DNA of 64,000 nucleotides from Ziziphus jujuba (GCF_031755915.1 NC_083382.1:6572001-6636000), one strand, 5' to 3'. Counted from the first letter of the stretch, positions 23,181 to 36,100 are shown. Program-made: numbers and translations. Notes: generated from the letters alone by a model not told the origin.

Positions 23181-23610
23181 TTAGAGTATTCTCTCTGTGG
23201 TTCAATCACTGGTAGACTGGGCTTGGTGGCTGAGGCTGCAGTGTGGTGGATCGGTGTCGAGATTGGAACGATTTTTCGATGGAAATCCAGCTTGCGTGGT
23301 TTTGTAAAGCATCGGGGTTGCCAGCTGGAGAGGAAAAATGCTTTATCGAGGGGGTGTCTCTTTTCTTTTTATGTTTATATTTAAAATAGTTACAAAGCAT
23401 TTTATTTTTTGTTAATGGTTACAAAGCATGTTTGTCACCATTGTCATCAAATAAATTCAAAACAAATTCCCTCCTAATTTTAAAAGGCAATTAGTTACAA
23501 AAGTAGGTGACAAAGTAAGAATTTATCACCAATGAAATTATCCAATCACTAAATGTGACAAAGAAAATTTTTGTCACTAATTGCCTATATAAAGTGATAA
23601 ATTTTCACTT

Positions 23611-23803
23611 GTCACTAGCATTTTTGTAGCGGTTGCCCAAATTTTTGATAAAATTTTGTGACGAATAAGAATTGGTCACATACTTGAACTTGAAAATGAA
23701 ATAGATGGCAATAATTATTTTTGTCATGTAATGTGTATGTTAAGTGACAAATTTATATTTGTTAGGGAGAATTTTGTAGCGGTTGCCCAAATTTTTTGTA
23801 ATG
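23611..23803. repeat. Duplicated right terminus of the CACTA element
   Basis: The terminal sequence TTGTAGCGGTTGCCCAAATTTTT occurs twice, at about 23621-23645 and 23775-23803, roughly 153 bp apart, with GTGACAA-type subterminal motifs between. Only the outer copy abuts the TTG duplication. Confidence 0.8.
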
Positions 23804-23806
23804 TTG

Positions 23807-24240
23807 GTACCTTTCCTAAGTTATGACTATGAACTTGTTCATGTCTTTCGAATGCTTCACCGATACTTCCAATCTAGTTCCGTACATGAGATGGATCCAC
23901 ATGGTAGAAAGTTGGCAGAACAATCTGTTTATAGTCCTTCATGTACTAAAGAATCTTGACAAGTTCATCCAAACACCATGTTGAAGAAGCATAGTTTCTT
24001 GAGAGAATGATGATCAAACAGCATGATGCTTCAATGGCTTTCAAAAATTCTAGAGAAATGGATTTGCCTCCCTCTAGTTCATCATCATCTAAAAAGGTGT
24101 AAATTCCTTGTTGACGAAGAGCTTCATAGAGATGACTTGTAAAATTTTTACGAGTGTCTTCACCTCTAAAACTCAAAACACATCATATTTGGTTCAGGTC
24201 TAGAAGAAGAAGCAGAGATTGATGAATAAGATCGTTCCAT
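23807..24240 (-). pseudogene. TNL2 exon 1 (TIR domain), 5' piece
   Basis: Opens MERSYSSISASSS at 24240. The frame slips by one base near 24176 (the TGTTTTGAG stretch is one T short of the paralogs). The TIR then reads SFRGEDTRKNFTSHLYEALR, IYTFLDDDELEGGKSIS and NYASSTWCLDELVKIL, followed by TAG, and later a second TAG after DPSHVRN; both are glutamine positions in TNL paralogs. It ends at the CACTA insertion. Confidence 0.85.
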
Positions 24241-24454
24241 TCTTGCAAGTGGGAAAGAGGACAAGGGTAACTAGGTTAGGAATGCAAAAAATAGTACCTT
24301 TGCAGCTAGCTGCTAGGATATCATTCCAGCTACGCGTTTCTGACTTTTGTTGTGATAAGCTTTTATCTAAAGAAAGAAAGCGTGTTTGATTTATTCTTAT
24401 CCAAATATAATTTCTAAATTTTAATAAATAGTTTGGATATCTGACGAATATTTA

Positions 24455-24680
24455 TGCAGGAAGCTTCCATGGAAAGAGGAAAGAAAGATTGTGAAATCAT
24501 TCGTGTACAAAAGTTAGGTATAGAGCAACAATGAAAATCAAATTATTTATTATTCATTTCTTAGAAATTGTACAAATTGCGCTGGCCCAATGGGACCCCC
24601 ATTGTACGTTTTATTAGATATATGCTTGACAAGGTCTTGTTTCATCATTTGAGTCTATAATTATTCTCCGCAAACCTATT
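24455..24680 (-). promoter_or_regulatory. Conserved TNL upstream block (TNL2 copy)
   Basis: GGAAGCTTCCATGG at 24461-24474, about 220 bp upstream of the TNL2 start, followed (going upstream) by TAGAGCAACA, TTAGAAATTGTACAAATT, CCCATTGTACG and TTGACAAGGTC. The same order is seen at 6870-7110 and 50295-50650. The palindromic GGAAGCTTCC is the best conserved core. A regulatory role is inferred, not shown. Confidence 0.5.
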
Positions 24681-26585
24681 GCTTATTATATATACCAATA
24701 AAGTTGTACATTTTTTATAATCCTTGTTCTAGATTTTTAATAACCCCTCAACTATTAAATTGTAGAAATAATAAACTCTCCATACTACCTCTACTAGTAA
24801 AAGGAAATAAATAAATAAAAGAAATTATGGTACTCACCACTAGAGAAAATCTACACTAAGTTCTATACCATTTCTCCCCCGCTTCGAGACTACCAATGCT
24901 CGATTGCTCATCAGCATTTGTAAGAATGGTATTCTAATAAAAGCAAGGTCGTAATGGTTTAAACCCTAGTTAAAGAAAATGGCTTAATTCCCAGGATATA
25001 TGGGCTTGTAGATTATTTTTTATTAACATATCCAATGCTCACTTGTAAGCATTTGTCACACTTTAGGGGCAACTCTGTTGTCTTTTGTTGCAATATGGTT
25101 CATGCATAGAACAGATGCAACTCTTTTCTTGAATATTTCAATAATTATCTTGTATAGTTCTTAAAGGATCTCAATTTCAATATCTCTAAGAAATTATTTG
25201 TTTTTCTATATTTTTTATTAAGACATGGAGCATATTGAGGTAATGGTGAGTATAATGCTTCTGTCTATTCTTCTAATTGATCTTTAGATAGATATTTGTT
25301 TTCTGATTATGACAGGCCAAATGGTGCATCTCTCAAGCACTTCATCGAGTCTCGTTTTGTTATAAAGGAGGCTTATTGTTTTTATAATATTAAAAATGTT
25401 TATCAGGTTCAAATAGTTTTGGCTATATATATTTCATACAAGATGTTTTATTTTTTTCAATGATGTATTTTCTACATTTATATCACATTATTTTTCATCA
25501 TTTAATTAATGTTTCATCTTTATTTCTAAGGAACCTTATGATGCCTTTGATCTCCTAATGTCCAAAAAAAAAAAAAAAAAAAAAAAAAAGAGGGTAACAT
25601 ACAGTATGGATAAGAATAGAAAGTTATAAAATCTTTATTAGAGACTTGAGACACAAGTAATAACATGACTTGGACACAGAAACTGAGAAGGTTAGAAAAA
25701 GGGGAAAAAAAAACGATATGGCATAGAACAGCATAAACATTATTGTATATGTGTTTAAGCAATTAAATGCAGTGGCTTTTATGAGGTTAAGTAAATATCA
25801 TTCACTTTAAACTTCATTTAAATCTTCAGCATTTCTCTCAGCTGTAGTTTTAAAGTTCTAAAATTTTGTAGTCTCATCGTGCATCAATATTTTTGCACGG
25901 TTTTATTTTCCTTTATTTCTCTTATTCTAATAACCCTATTGAGTATGATTTAATGGTGTTCAGTTGCAACTTCAAAATACTCAAATGAAAAATACTAATA
26001 AAAATAGATGCTATTTAGTTAGATACCAAAATTTGTAAGCACCCGTGCATATGACACATTTACTTCGGTTGGTAATTTACTTTACCAGAACATTGTTCTA
26101 TAACCTTGCCTTTGTCAAATTGATTATGGTTTGCATTTTGGATATCTGGCAGTGCACTGTTATTTAATATAATTTACCAAACAGTTCTTATAGTGCTACA
26201 TAAATAGATTGGAAGGGTTTTCTCTGGTGTAGCACCTGTCATGTCATCATGTGTCTCTTTATACCTTCCAAAAGAACAAAAACCAATATTTTAATTTAAT
26301 GTATAAGAACAAGAATTTTATTTACAACATACATGGTGAGTATCGAAACAATTACTCAAACTGCATGTTTGAAGTTTAATTGGAATGCACTATATATGTA
26401 TAATGGATTATGTAAAAATTATGGGGCTCTGTTTTCTGTTTTCTGTCTTCAATCAGTCAATATCAAAATTATAAATTATGGTGAATTCCATAGTTCAAAA
26501 TCAAAGAGGAAGCAAAATCAAAATAACCAAATGGAAAATCCTAATGAAAAATCCGTGCTATTTCGTAATTTATTGCCAAAATTTC
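24681..26585. other. Duplicated TNL spacer DNA (upstream of TNL2)
   Basis: Non-coding. Contains ATCCAATGCTCACTTG (25031), GGCCAAATGGTGCATC to TTTATCAGGTT (25317-25407), ACATGACTTGGACACAGAAACTGAG (about 25664), a 28-base A-run at about 25563, and a block (about 26060-26250) matched at 58690-58860 and around 29930-31560. Interrupted on its right by the solo LTR. Confidence 0.7.
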
Positions 26586-26590
26586 AATGT

Positions 26591-28370
26591 TGGCAGGACC
26601 CATCTAAAATTCCTCACCGGAATCCTAGACAAGTCCTGATCACAGGGAAACCCTATAGGACCTTCCAATGGAAAATCCGGCAGAACCTCCCTTAAGGGTT
26701 GGACTTACCACAAATTTCCTGCACTGAAAATACATTTCTATATACATCTCGTTATTCTTCCCACATTACTTTAATTTAATTCCACAAATGGCAGCACTTC
26801 GAAAACAAATTAAATAAAGACATATAATGGAATTAATTTAGTAAATACCCAATTAAAATATACTATCATAGATTCTCGTTCACCCACACCACCCACTTAA
26901 TGCTACACAGGTCAAATACACTTTAAATATCGTTTTACAAATATGCCAATGCGTAACATAGAAAGAAAGGTAAACAACATCACATTAACAATAACAAAAA
27001 AAACTATAACAAACGTTTTAATGATGATGGTATTGATGTAACTTGCCTAAGGGCTATTATATTCCCACACATGTATTAATGTAACTTACCTGAGGGCTAT
27101 CTCACATACCTAGAGGCTGCCACTTGTCCGAGGACTATTATACTTGCCCGTAGGCTGTGATACTTATCCGAAGGTACCATATGGTAGTAATAATAATAAA
27201 AACAATAACAAAATTAAAATTAAAGATCTCATAATAATATTAATAAAAATAAAAATCAATAACAACAACTATAATTATAATAATGATAATAATAAAAATT
27301 GGAATTACAATAAAAATAATCATTATAAATAATAATAACAATCTCGATAACAGTGACAATAATGATTAAATATATAGTTAAATACAATTAATAGTAATAA
27401 GAATATAATAACATCGATTAAGACTATTAGTAAGAAATTAAATGACAAATAGATAACATAACATAAATACGTAAAATCATATCTTAAAATCCATAGCATA
27501 AAATGAAATATGCACGCTCGTAATGGAGATACGTACAATACCTTCTAACATGCTACGTGATCCATGATTCCAGCTGTCGCCGGCACTCTGCCACCAATAC
27601 AAACCAGGGTGGTTGCCTATATTGGCCATTCGATCCCCTGGACTCATAGGCAACATGATTATAGGGCTAGCTCTACATGGACTACATTGGCTCGCCGCCT
27701 TCGTATGGTGCGGTATATGCAGTATAATATCAAACAGTATAACATACAAATATATGTACGAACATAAAAAAAAAATACTTGATGCACCATACTATATACC
27801 AGTGGTGCCCGAAGGTACCCAGCGTCCGTAGCACCGACTGACGGGAGGTTAAAGAGAGAAACTTGCATACGGTTGCTTCGGCGTCCCGACAGCGCTGCTG
27901 CTTAAACTGTCATCCTGGCCATGGAGGGGGGCGGCTTATGTGCACTATATCAAACTTACCTGCCCTCGGTCTGGTGGAAACTCACGGGAGACATTACAAC
28001 TTGCGCGCTTATCATAATCACATATGCAATACAGAACACCGGTACGTGTATGGGTGCATCTTAAAAAGAACTATACATTTCATAATATTATAAAATATAA
28101 AATATTAAATTTAGATAAAATATAATCCAATTCATGTGCTGTTATCAAATACATAAACAATAATAATAAATAATAAATAATTAAATATACAAATATATCC
28201 TTCGTCACAATAATTTAATATAATTATCTTTTTTTTTCTTCTCATTCCTTCAATTCAATTTATACCAAAATTCATCATCAAGGCCACATACAAGTAAAGA
28301 TACAGAAATACATTAAAAATATCGCAATACAGTTTATTATAAGTCATCCATTGATATCTACGTATATATT

Positions 28371-28417
<47 letters not shown>

Positions 28418-29815
28418 TCACACATTTAAATATATATACAAGGTAAAACCTTTAACAACCAATTTAACAAGCGCGATGTCCAGATACATATATATAAATA
28501 CATTTTGATATGCATAATCAAAGGCTTCAACAATACATATTTATACATATATATATATATACACCCACTTACACAGCTCAATATATATTCACATATCACC
28601 ATGTATTTATATACATCACCGCACATGTATATATATATATATATATAATGCATGTATTTTTCGTCGGAAGCCGCTGCCGACTTACCTCTCTTTTGTACAC
28701 CATGAAGGAGCTCGAATTGGAGCAAACAAAGGTCACCATTAGCTTCAGAGGATCCAAATTAAGGGAAAAGGACTGAGAACACAGTCGGAAACGGCGGGAA
28801 TCTAGTGACCGGACGGGCTGCTGCCGCTGGCTTCCATGGCGGTTTTCTGATGCGTCAACGGCTTCCCTGGCAACCAGAGCACACTCCAATGAAGCTTACG
28901 TGATGGGCTGCCGGTTGGTGTGGTTGGTGCGGCTTGGGTGCGCCGGAACACGGCGGATTCGGCCGGAGAGAGAGAGACAGCTGCCGCCGCTTCCACTGCC
29001 CGATTTGGGCGTGTTGCCACCTGACCAGCCACCAAATTTGGAAGCCCAGCTCGCCGGCGGCTGGGCTATGTCTATCGCCGGCGCGTCTGAGCAATGGGTG
29101 GCCGGAAATGGTGAAGGCCGATGGACCCGAGGGAGAGAAGAAAGAAAATAGAAGAAAGAAGAAAAAGGTTCCGGGGGGGGGGGGGGTGCGCCCTTTTTTC
29201 CCCACGTGGTGAGAAGAAAAAAAAGAAAAAAGAAAAAGAAATAAAATAAAATAATTAAATAATATTAAAATAATATTATTGTAAAGAATAATAATAAAAT
29301 AATATGGTATTTAACCATAGTTGACATGTGGCATCTCACCGTTGTGACACATGGCACCTTTTATTAAGTCACACGTGGCACACTGTTCACATATTTAAAA
29401 ATAATATTAAAATAATACTATATTTGAAAAACTCTATAGGTCCATAACTTTCAAATCACGTGTCCAAATCGGACGTGCCGCTAGTCTATGAACTCATATC
29501 AACGAGTACCTCACAACCATGCATGAGTCACAGCTCAACTTTGCATGAACAAAAAGTCAACTCCGGCACCCCTTGGACAGTTTGGACCTCAACTTGTTTT
29601 GCTCATGACTTTCAAACAGTAGCTCTGTTTTCAACGTGCTACTAGTCTATAAATTCATGACAACGTGTACTTTTTAACGGTACCTTGGTCAATGTAAAAT
29701 TTCATCAGGAACAAAAAGTCAACATTTGATCCTTTCTCCGTCAACGACGGTCAAACCCAGTCAACCTTGGTCAAATTTGAGAAATTTCCGATGTACTTCG
29801 GGACGGGATGTTACA
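26591..29815 (-). mobile_element. Solo LTR (about 3.2 kb), minus orientation
   Basis: Bounded by a perfect 5-bp target duplication AATGT (26586-26590 and 29816-29820). On the minus strand it begins TGTAACATCCCGTCCC and ends GGGTCCTGCCA; both ends match the 33195-36223 copy (TGTAACACCCTGTCCC ... GGGTCCTGACA). It includes AT-rich triplet tracts (27180-27350), (TA)n at 28375-28412 and 28628-28647, a 13-base G-run near 29175 and a GC-rich section (28780-29110). No gag/pol, so a solo LTR is the best explanation. Open frames in the GC-rich part look spurious. Confidence 0.8.
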
Positions 29816-29992
29816 AATGTGCTCATGGATTACTTGGAATCTAAGACACCAAAATTAACAGCAACCACCCTGCATTCTCCAACACGTCTAGACTGGTTTG
29901 TGTCAAATTGATATATGTTTGCAGTTTTTGATAACTGGTAGTTTAAATTTTTATTTGACACATAAATTATGTAGCAGTTCTTGTAGTAGTAC

Positions 29993-31534
29993 TTGTGTCA
30001 AAGTATACGGGTCGTTTCAAATAATAGAATGATGAAAGAGTATCGTTCTCACGATGATTGGTTTGAATATTAACTAATTACCAAAATTTTGACTAATTGT
30101 TTTTATCTAGGTACTCAATTAAAGTGAGAGAATTGAAATTAAAAGGAAAGCAAGAAATTAAATAATGAATTAAGTCACAAACACAAAATTCGACAATTTA
30201 AAATAGAATTACAATGAACTAAAAGCCTAGGATTTTGATGTAACCTCTACCCTTCCTAAATTTAACTCATTAGGTTGACAAAATGACAAACTTCATCCAA
30301 TTTCTAGCCTAGAGAAATTCCAATTTAATCTAATCCCTTTTTCCAAAGTGAAATTAGAATCTATGAGTCCTCAATGAAAATTAGAAATTCCTTTCTAAAA
30401 TTCCTAAGTCCTCATGCCTTAAACCTCTTCTTTTATGGCTACCCAAATCCTAGTTAAATTTTCCAATATTAATTAGGACCTAGGTTGTGTTAATCTAGTG
30501 ACCAATTCACCAATTTTAACCTGCCCAAGTATAGAATAGTGAATCTACCCAATACCCAAGCAAATTCCCAAATGCAAGAGTAAATTGAACAATAAATACA
30601 AGATTAACACAAGAAAATTGGATAAAAAGCAAAATAAAATTTAACCCATTAATTAAATATCATCCAAGTAGAGGTTCTATCAAAATCCTAGATAGAAATT
30701 TAGTTTCACATGTTCTTTGTAAATACCATAACAAAATTCAAGGGAAAATCCATAAAGGAAGACATAATATTCAAAAAATTAACAATGAACCCAATAAAAA
30801 TAGAGAATAAAAAATGGAAGAGAAAGAAAAACTAATTTAATTGAAGATTCTTGGTGCTCCAATGTCTTGAAATGCTCCAATCCTCTTCAATCCAAGCTTT
30901 CTCTCTCTAGCTCTTCTTCTTCTCTCTCTAAAATCCATTTGGGTCTTTGTGCCTTCCTTTTTCTCCTCTTTTCCCCTTCGTGGATGCTCCTTTCATAAAA
31001 ACCTTTTTACCCTCGACAAGAATGAAGATCCACCCTTGTTTTTTTTATCAAAAACCCTTCCTCTTTTGACACTTCATCACCCAATTTTTATCCTCCAAAA
31101 AAATGCTGAAAATGTAAAAAATGTGGCGTGGAGCTTAAGGGTACACGCCACTTTGGCGTCACTCCACGCTAGTCTCTCTGTGAAGAAAGGTTGCTGGTTG
31201 GCGTGAACCTTAGCATGGACCATTGAGTGGAGGCTAGTTTGGCGTGGAGGGTGGACTTGGTGTGAAGTGGGCTGTTTTAGCGTGGACCATGGCGTGGAGC
31301 AGGAGTTTGGTGTGGACCTTGGTGTAGAGTGGAGGGTGGCATGGAGCCTTTCCATTTTTTTTCCAAAATTGCTCCAAACTTGCCATTTTCCTCAATAATA
31401 TGTCATTCTCTCCAATCTAAAGCTCCCCTTCAAGATTTTTAACAAAAAGCATTAGAAATAAATTAAAGTTTAAGTTTTTAAACAATTAATCAAGCATTAA
31501 GGGCTAAATAAATGAGCAAAAATCTCACTTATCA
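29993..31534. mobile_element. Non-coding interspersed repeat, TGTGTCAAAG...CTCACTTATCA
   Basis: A 1.5 kb insertion in duplicated spacer: the flanks (TTCTTGTAGTAGT on the left, GCTACATGTATTAGATTGAAAGG on the right) correspond to uninterrupted TTCTTATAGTGCTACATAAATAGATTGG near 26193. It begins near TGTGTCAAAGTATACGGGTCG and ends near AATCTCACTTATCA. No pol genes. It contains a GC-rich, TGGCGTGGA-rich tract at 31120-31345. The class is uncertain; it could be a solo LTR or another non-autonomous retroelement. The target duplication is not clean. Confidence 0.55.
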
Positions 31535-31980
31535 GCTACATGTATTAGATTGAAAGGGGAAAAGTTATAAGCTAAAAAAAAAAAAAAAAAAAAAAAAACA
31601 AGACAGCTCAATTCCATGTATGACATGACAAAATTTGCACATAACACAAACAAATTTGATAATTAAATTAGGATAAAACAAAAATGTGAAGTATTTGTTA
31701 ATTCCCTTCTTCACCTCGTTCTGTCAAAATTATTTGCATCCTCCTCTTCATCGACCAACGAACCATCTACATTTATCTACATCCTCATCTCATCTCCATC
31801 TCCATCTCCATCTTCATCTTCATCTTCAGCATGTAGGTTCAAATCTTCTATGTCTTGCTCATATACCAAATGAAGTCCAATTCCAATTTCATTGTCTCTG
31901 TAGCTTTCGGCACCAAAGATCTTGGCTTCAATTGAAAACTCAATTAGGCTACAATCATTCTGCCTGTTGGTACTTGAGTA

Positions 31981-32265
31981 CATATCACGAGACAAATAAA
32001 ATAGCCAAAGGGATCCCTTATGCCATAGAAGGGTTCATGAGGATCCTTAAGTTGAATTCAAGAGTCTTGTCCGTTGGTTCTTACATTGCATTTATAAGGG
32101 AATAATATCAAATTCATTTGAAGTATATATTACGAGGCAAATAAAATAGACAAAGGGATCATGCCATAGAAGGGTTCATGAGGATCCTTAAGTTGAATTC
32201 CAGAGTCTTGACTTTGGTCCTTAGATTGCATTTATAAGGAATAATATTGAATTCATTTGAGCAAA
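31981..32265 (-). repeat. Tandem duplication (about 145 bp) inside the C-JID exon
   Basis: Two units starting at about 31981 and 32126. Both contain GAGGATCCTTAAGTTGAATTC, GCCATAGAAGGGTTCATG and GCATTTATAAGG. The units are nearly identical, so the duplication is later than the decay of the exon. Confidence 0.85.
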
Positions 32266-33194
32266 AATAGAGAGAGCAAAACCTCTCCACCTACCATCAC
32301 ACCAATTTGGATCTAGTTGTAAACTTATTGACTGCCTAAGACTTCGATGAGTAAACCATGTTGGAATTTCATTTCCAGGAAGAAGATTATCAAATATTTG
32401 GCTTGGATTTGGCGAATTCTGTCACATTTACGAAGAATCTCGTGGTTAATAATATTAAACAATAAATACAAACACAAACACTTATAAATACAAAGAGAGG
32501 TAGAGACGGACCTGAAGGTATCTTTTTAGTGTTGCAAACCTTGTCCTTTTGCTGCCTTGCCTCCTTACCAGTTCTAAACAATACTTACAACTTGCAGAAA
32601 GCCACAAGTTGCATTGGTTGTTTGAAGGATCACGAAAGGTCTCCAATGAAGTACAGCCATCCACCCTTACCATTTCTAAGCTACTTGGAAGCTCTTGCCC
32701 AAAAGATTTTTAGAATTTTACAAAACCACAAATCAAGAATTCTAAGTTCAAATAGTTGATTAATACTAGCAGGTAGGCAAAAAAAAAAAGGAGTGCTACT
32801 TTTGTCATGTAACTCTTCTAAATAAACTAAGCAACCTAAATCTTCCAGATTTAATGCTCCATCCCTAGAAGTACTGCTCCTACTTAGATCCCATGTTTTC
32901 AAAGAATGAAGACAACCTGAGATAAGACCTTTGCCAGTAATGGTGCTGATAATATTTTTCCATTTTTATGATTGTAAAATTTCCAGAAATGGTCATTAAA
33001 ATCCATTCTAAAAAGATAGTATATGAAGGTTCTTCAGAAATGCAATGGAAGATGGTACCTCTGTTATAAAAGTAGGGCCGAGATGAAGCTCCTCCAAACT
33101 ATATTTTTAATGCCCCAGGTCCTCTGGTAAGTGTTGAAGACTAAAGCAATTCAGTAAAGTAAGCTTGTAAGAAGTGTAATGGGTGGGTGAAACT

Positions 33195-36100
33195 TGTCAG
33201 GACCCGTCCAAAATTCCTCACCGGAACCCTAGACAAGCCCTGATCCTAGGGAAGCCCTACCAGACCCTCCAATGGAAAATCCGGCAGAACCTCCCCTAAG
33301 GGATGGACTTACCACAAATTTCCTGCACAGAAAACACACTTCTATATTCATCCCCTTATTCCTCCCACATTACTACAATGTAATTCCACAAATTTGCAAC
33401 ACTCCAAATTAATAACAGTAATCCAGTGGATAATTCATACATAAATGTCCAATACAGTATACAGAGCATTATACAAATAAATATGAAATTAATACAATGA
33501 CCGACAAAGAAGTAATACAGGATGGAGAGGAAAAAGGAAAGGAGATGCTCCTTGGACTTTCGGCAATGAACTGAGACGTCAGGCTCGCCTCGGATGATCG
33601 ACGTCACCCAACCTAGACCTAGGGGAACGGAATTTAAAAATATGAGATGCTAATCATCTCAGTGAGTGACCCTATCTACTATACAATTATAATACCACGA
33701 TAAGTAAGTAGATAAATAATAATTAATTAGAAATAATATTTTCTCTCAAAACCCTTACGATTCTCTCGGTTGGAAAAGTTCCCCTTTTAAAACATTTTCA
33801 CAAAACCCTTTATTCATAATCCCTAAAAACCAAGGAATCAATTTATTCAACTAAATATCAAATAAAATATAATAAATCAAGCATTCCAAATTTATAATTA
33901 AAAAGCAATTAATTTATTAAATAATTAAGTAAAGGGAAAAATTAAATCAATTTAAAATCCCCATTCAATTAAATAATAAAAACAGCATTAATCATATTCT
34001 TAATTCCAATGCAATTTCAAAATATTTATTTTAAAATCCCAATTCTGAAAATCACTTGATGCACCCACTATATACCAGTGGCGCCAACAGTACCCAGCGT
34101 CCCAAGGTACCGCCAGACAAGAGGTTATAGAGAGAAACTGGTATACGGTCGCGTGGCGTCCCACCGCGCCGCTGCAAACAGGCGTCCCAACCATGGAGGG
34201 GCGGCCTACCCTCATCCGATGGCAAACACAGGACAACCCCATAAAATCACCTATGCGCTACTCACACCCACCCGCGCGCTAATCACATCCGTGTGCACAC
34301 TAACCATATCACATATAAACAAAACACCAGTACGTGTATGGTGCATCTAAAAATCATAAATCAATACATCTCAAAATTTCAAATTTTCCATAAATATACC
34401 GGGTTTATCCCATCCAATTAAACCCGTAATTTTTCCACAATTCCTTTATAATCATCGTCATAAATTTATCGCATAAATTCCATAATTTTCAAATCCACCA
34501 GCTCTCAAATCCACCAATTTAAATATTCAATTTTTTCCAATGGCATAAATATTTTTGAAATATAATAAATTAAATTACATAATTTCCATGGGCATACTTA
34601 TAAAAATTGAAGCCCCCAACATAAACAAATATTTTCCTTGAAATATTTGAAAGTCAAATCATGCCCAAAATAATGTTAAAACCACAAGAATTTCATATAT
34701 AATTGAATTCCACAATCCTCAATACCATAAAATAATTTTCACATAGCATAAATTTATATAATGCATATTTTCTTTAATCAAAATAAATCCACCAATAATT
34801 TCCACAATAAATCAATTAAATATTTGACACATAGAATATAAATTTCAAATATTCAATTCACACAAAATATTCACAAATTTAATTCCCGAAATTAATTTGA
34901 AGGTGGGTCACTCACCTCGAGGACGTAATTAAACCATGATCCACCATAGGATCCATTCCACAATTCACACGTGCTCCTAAATTAACAATTTTACACAGTC
35001 AAATAAAATAATATTTTATTCGGGTAATTAATACCCGGTACCCAGGGGCCTAACACAAACGTTATCCAAAATACGCAAATTATATGTCTATGGAAAGCTT
35101 ACGAGATGAGGAACGTGAAACCAACCTTCGTCGGACCCGTTTTGACCGGCGGTGGCCGGAATTTACCCGTGAAGCGCCGGCCGAAATTCAACTCCTCGTA
35201 TCTCGCAAACCGTTTTGAATTTTTTGAAATTGGAGGCCATATTTGGGATCAGAAGACCTAAAATAGGGGGAAAGGAGGTTTAATTTGGACTGGGTTGGCC
35301 GGAATATGGCGGAATTGCCAGAAAATTTAAACTCGCCGCTGCCGACTTCACCGGCCCGAAATGGGCGCGTCGGCGGCCGGCCGGCCACCAAATTTGGCTG
35401 GTGAGCTCGCCGGCGTGTGGTCTTGGACAGTGGCTGGCGCGTGTGGCTTGTGGTGGCTGGAGAAAGATGAACACGGGAGAGAAAGAGGGATGGCCGTTGG
35501 GAAGGAAGAAAGAAGGAAAGAGAGAAGAAGAAGAAGAAGAAGAAGAAAGAAAGAAAAGAGGGGAAGGGGCCCGTGCCCTTTTTTCCCACGTGGGGGCAAA
35601 GAAAAAAAAAGAAAAAAGAAAAGAAAAAGAAAGAAAAAGAAATAAAAGAAAATAAAATAAAATAATTAAATAATATTACAAATAATATTATTATATAAAA
35701 TAACAATAATAAAATAATATGGTATTAAGCATGGTTGACATGTGGCATCTCATCATGGTGACACATGGTCACATTTATTAAGTCACACGTGACACAATGT
35801 TACACGTTTAAAAATAATATTAAAATAATACGGTGTTTGAAAAACTCTACAGGTCCATAACTTTCAAACCACATGTCCAAATCGGACGTGCTGCTAGTCT
35901 ACGGACTCGTATTGACGAGCATTTCACAACCATGTATGAGTCAAAGCTCATTTCCCCATAAATAAAAAGTCAACTCCGATACCCTTGGACAGTTTGGACC
36001 CCAGTTTGTTTTGCTCATAACTTTCAAACGGTAGCTTCGTTTTCAACGTGCTACTAGTCTACGAACTCGTGCCAACGTGTACTTCGTAACGGTACCTCAG

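Larger units (their letters stand above)
16208..23803. mobile_element. CACTA-type DNA transposon carrying host gene exons
   Basis: Flanked by a 3-bp target duplication TTG (16205-16207, 23804-23806). Ends CGCTACAAAAATTTGGGC and, reading inward on the other strand, CATTACAAAAAATTTGGGC: a terminal inverted repeat close to the CACTACAAAAA ends of plant CACTA/En-Spm elements, which make 3-bp duplications. Both subterminal regions (16208-16740, 23400-23803) are crowded with GTGACAAA/TTTGTCAC motifs. No transposase seen, so non-autonomous. It contains a solo LTR, a TRIM-like element and carboxypeptidase exons. Joining the flanks over one TTG gives CCAACTTGGTACCTTTCCTAAG, matching TNL3 (CCAACTTTACACCTTTTTTAAG). 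Interrupts the TIR exon of TNL2. Confidence 0.85.
11457..24240 (-). pseudogene. TNL2: TIR-NBS-LRR gene, heavily decayed and split by a CACTA element
   Basis: A TNL immune-receptor paralog. The TIR exon is cut in two by the CACTA transposon (23807-24240 and 16147-16204). NB-ARC exon 14684-15797, linker exon 14021-14304, LRR exon 13089-13928, then two copies of the C-JID end (12540-13000 and 11457-12000). Damage: frameshift in TIR box 1 near 24176; in-frame stops in the TIR part (after KIL at 23946 and after PSHVRN); several stops and GMGGIGKKT instead of GKTT at the P-loop; a stop close to the exon-2 end; a 1-nt loss in the linker exon; and a TAG at 13551-13553 in the LRR exon. The locus cannot encode a full receptor. 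Confidence 0.88.

Noticed and set aside
26591..29815. Considered a complete retrotransposon of about 3 kb
   Set aside because: No direct repeat pair at its ends, no primer site and no pol frame; a solo LTR fits the 5-bp duplication better.
34000..34350. Frames with cysteine/arginine mix, also at 27564-28093 and 45838-46273
   Set aside because: The same position recurs in three solo LTR copies with different frames, so these are family sequence and not genes.
35361..35655. Two overlapping plus-strand frames and several minus-strand frames in GC-rich DNA
   Set aside because: They lie inside a solo LTR, are low-complexity (Arg/Lys/Ser runs), and occur on both strands; same for 28855-29212 and 44701-45303.
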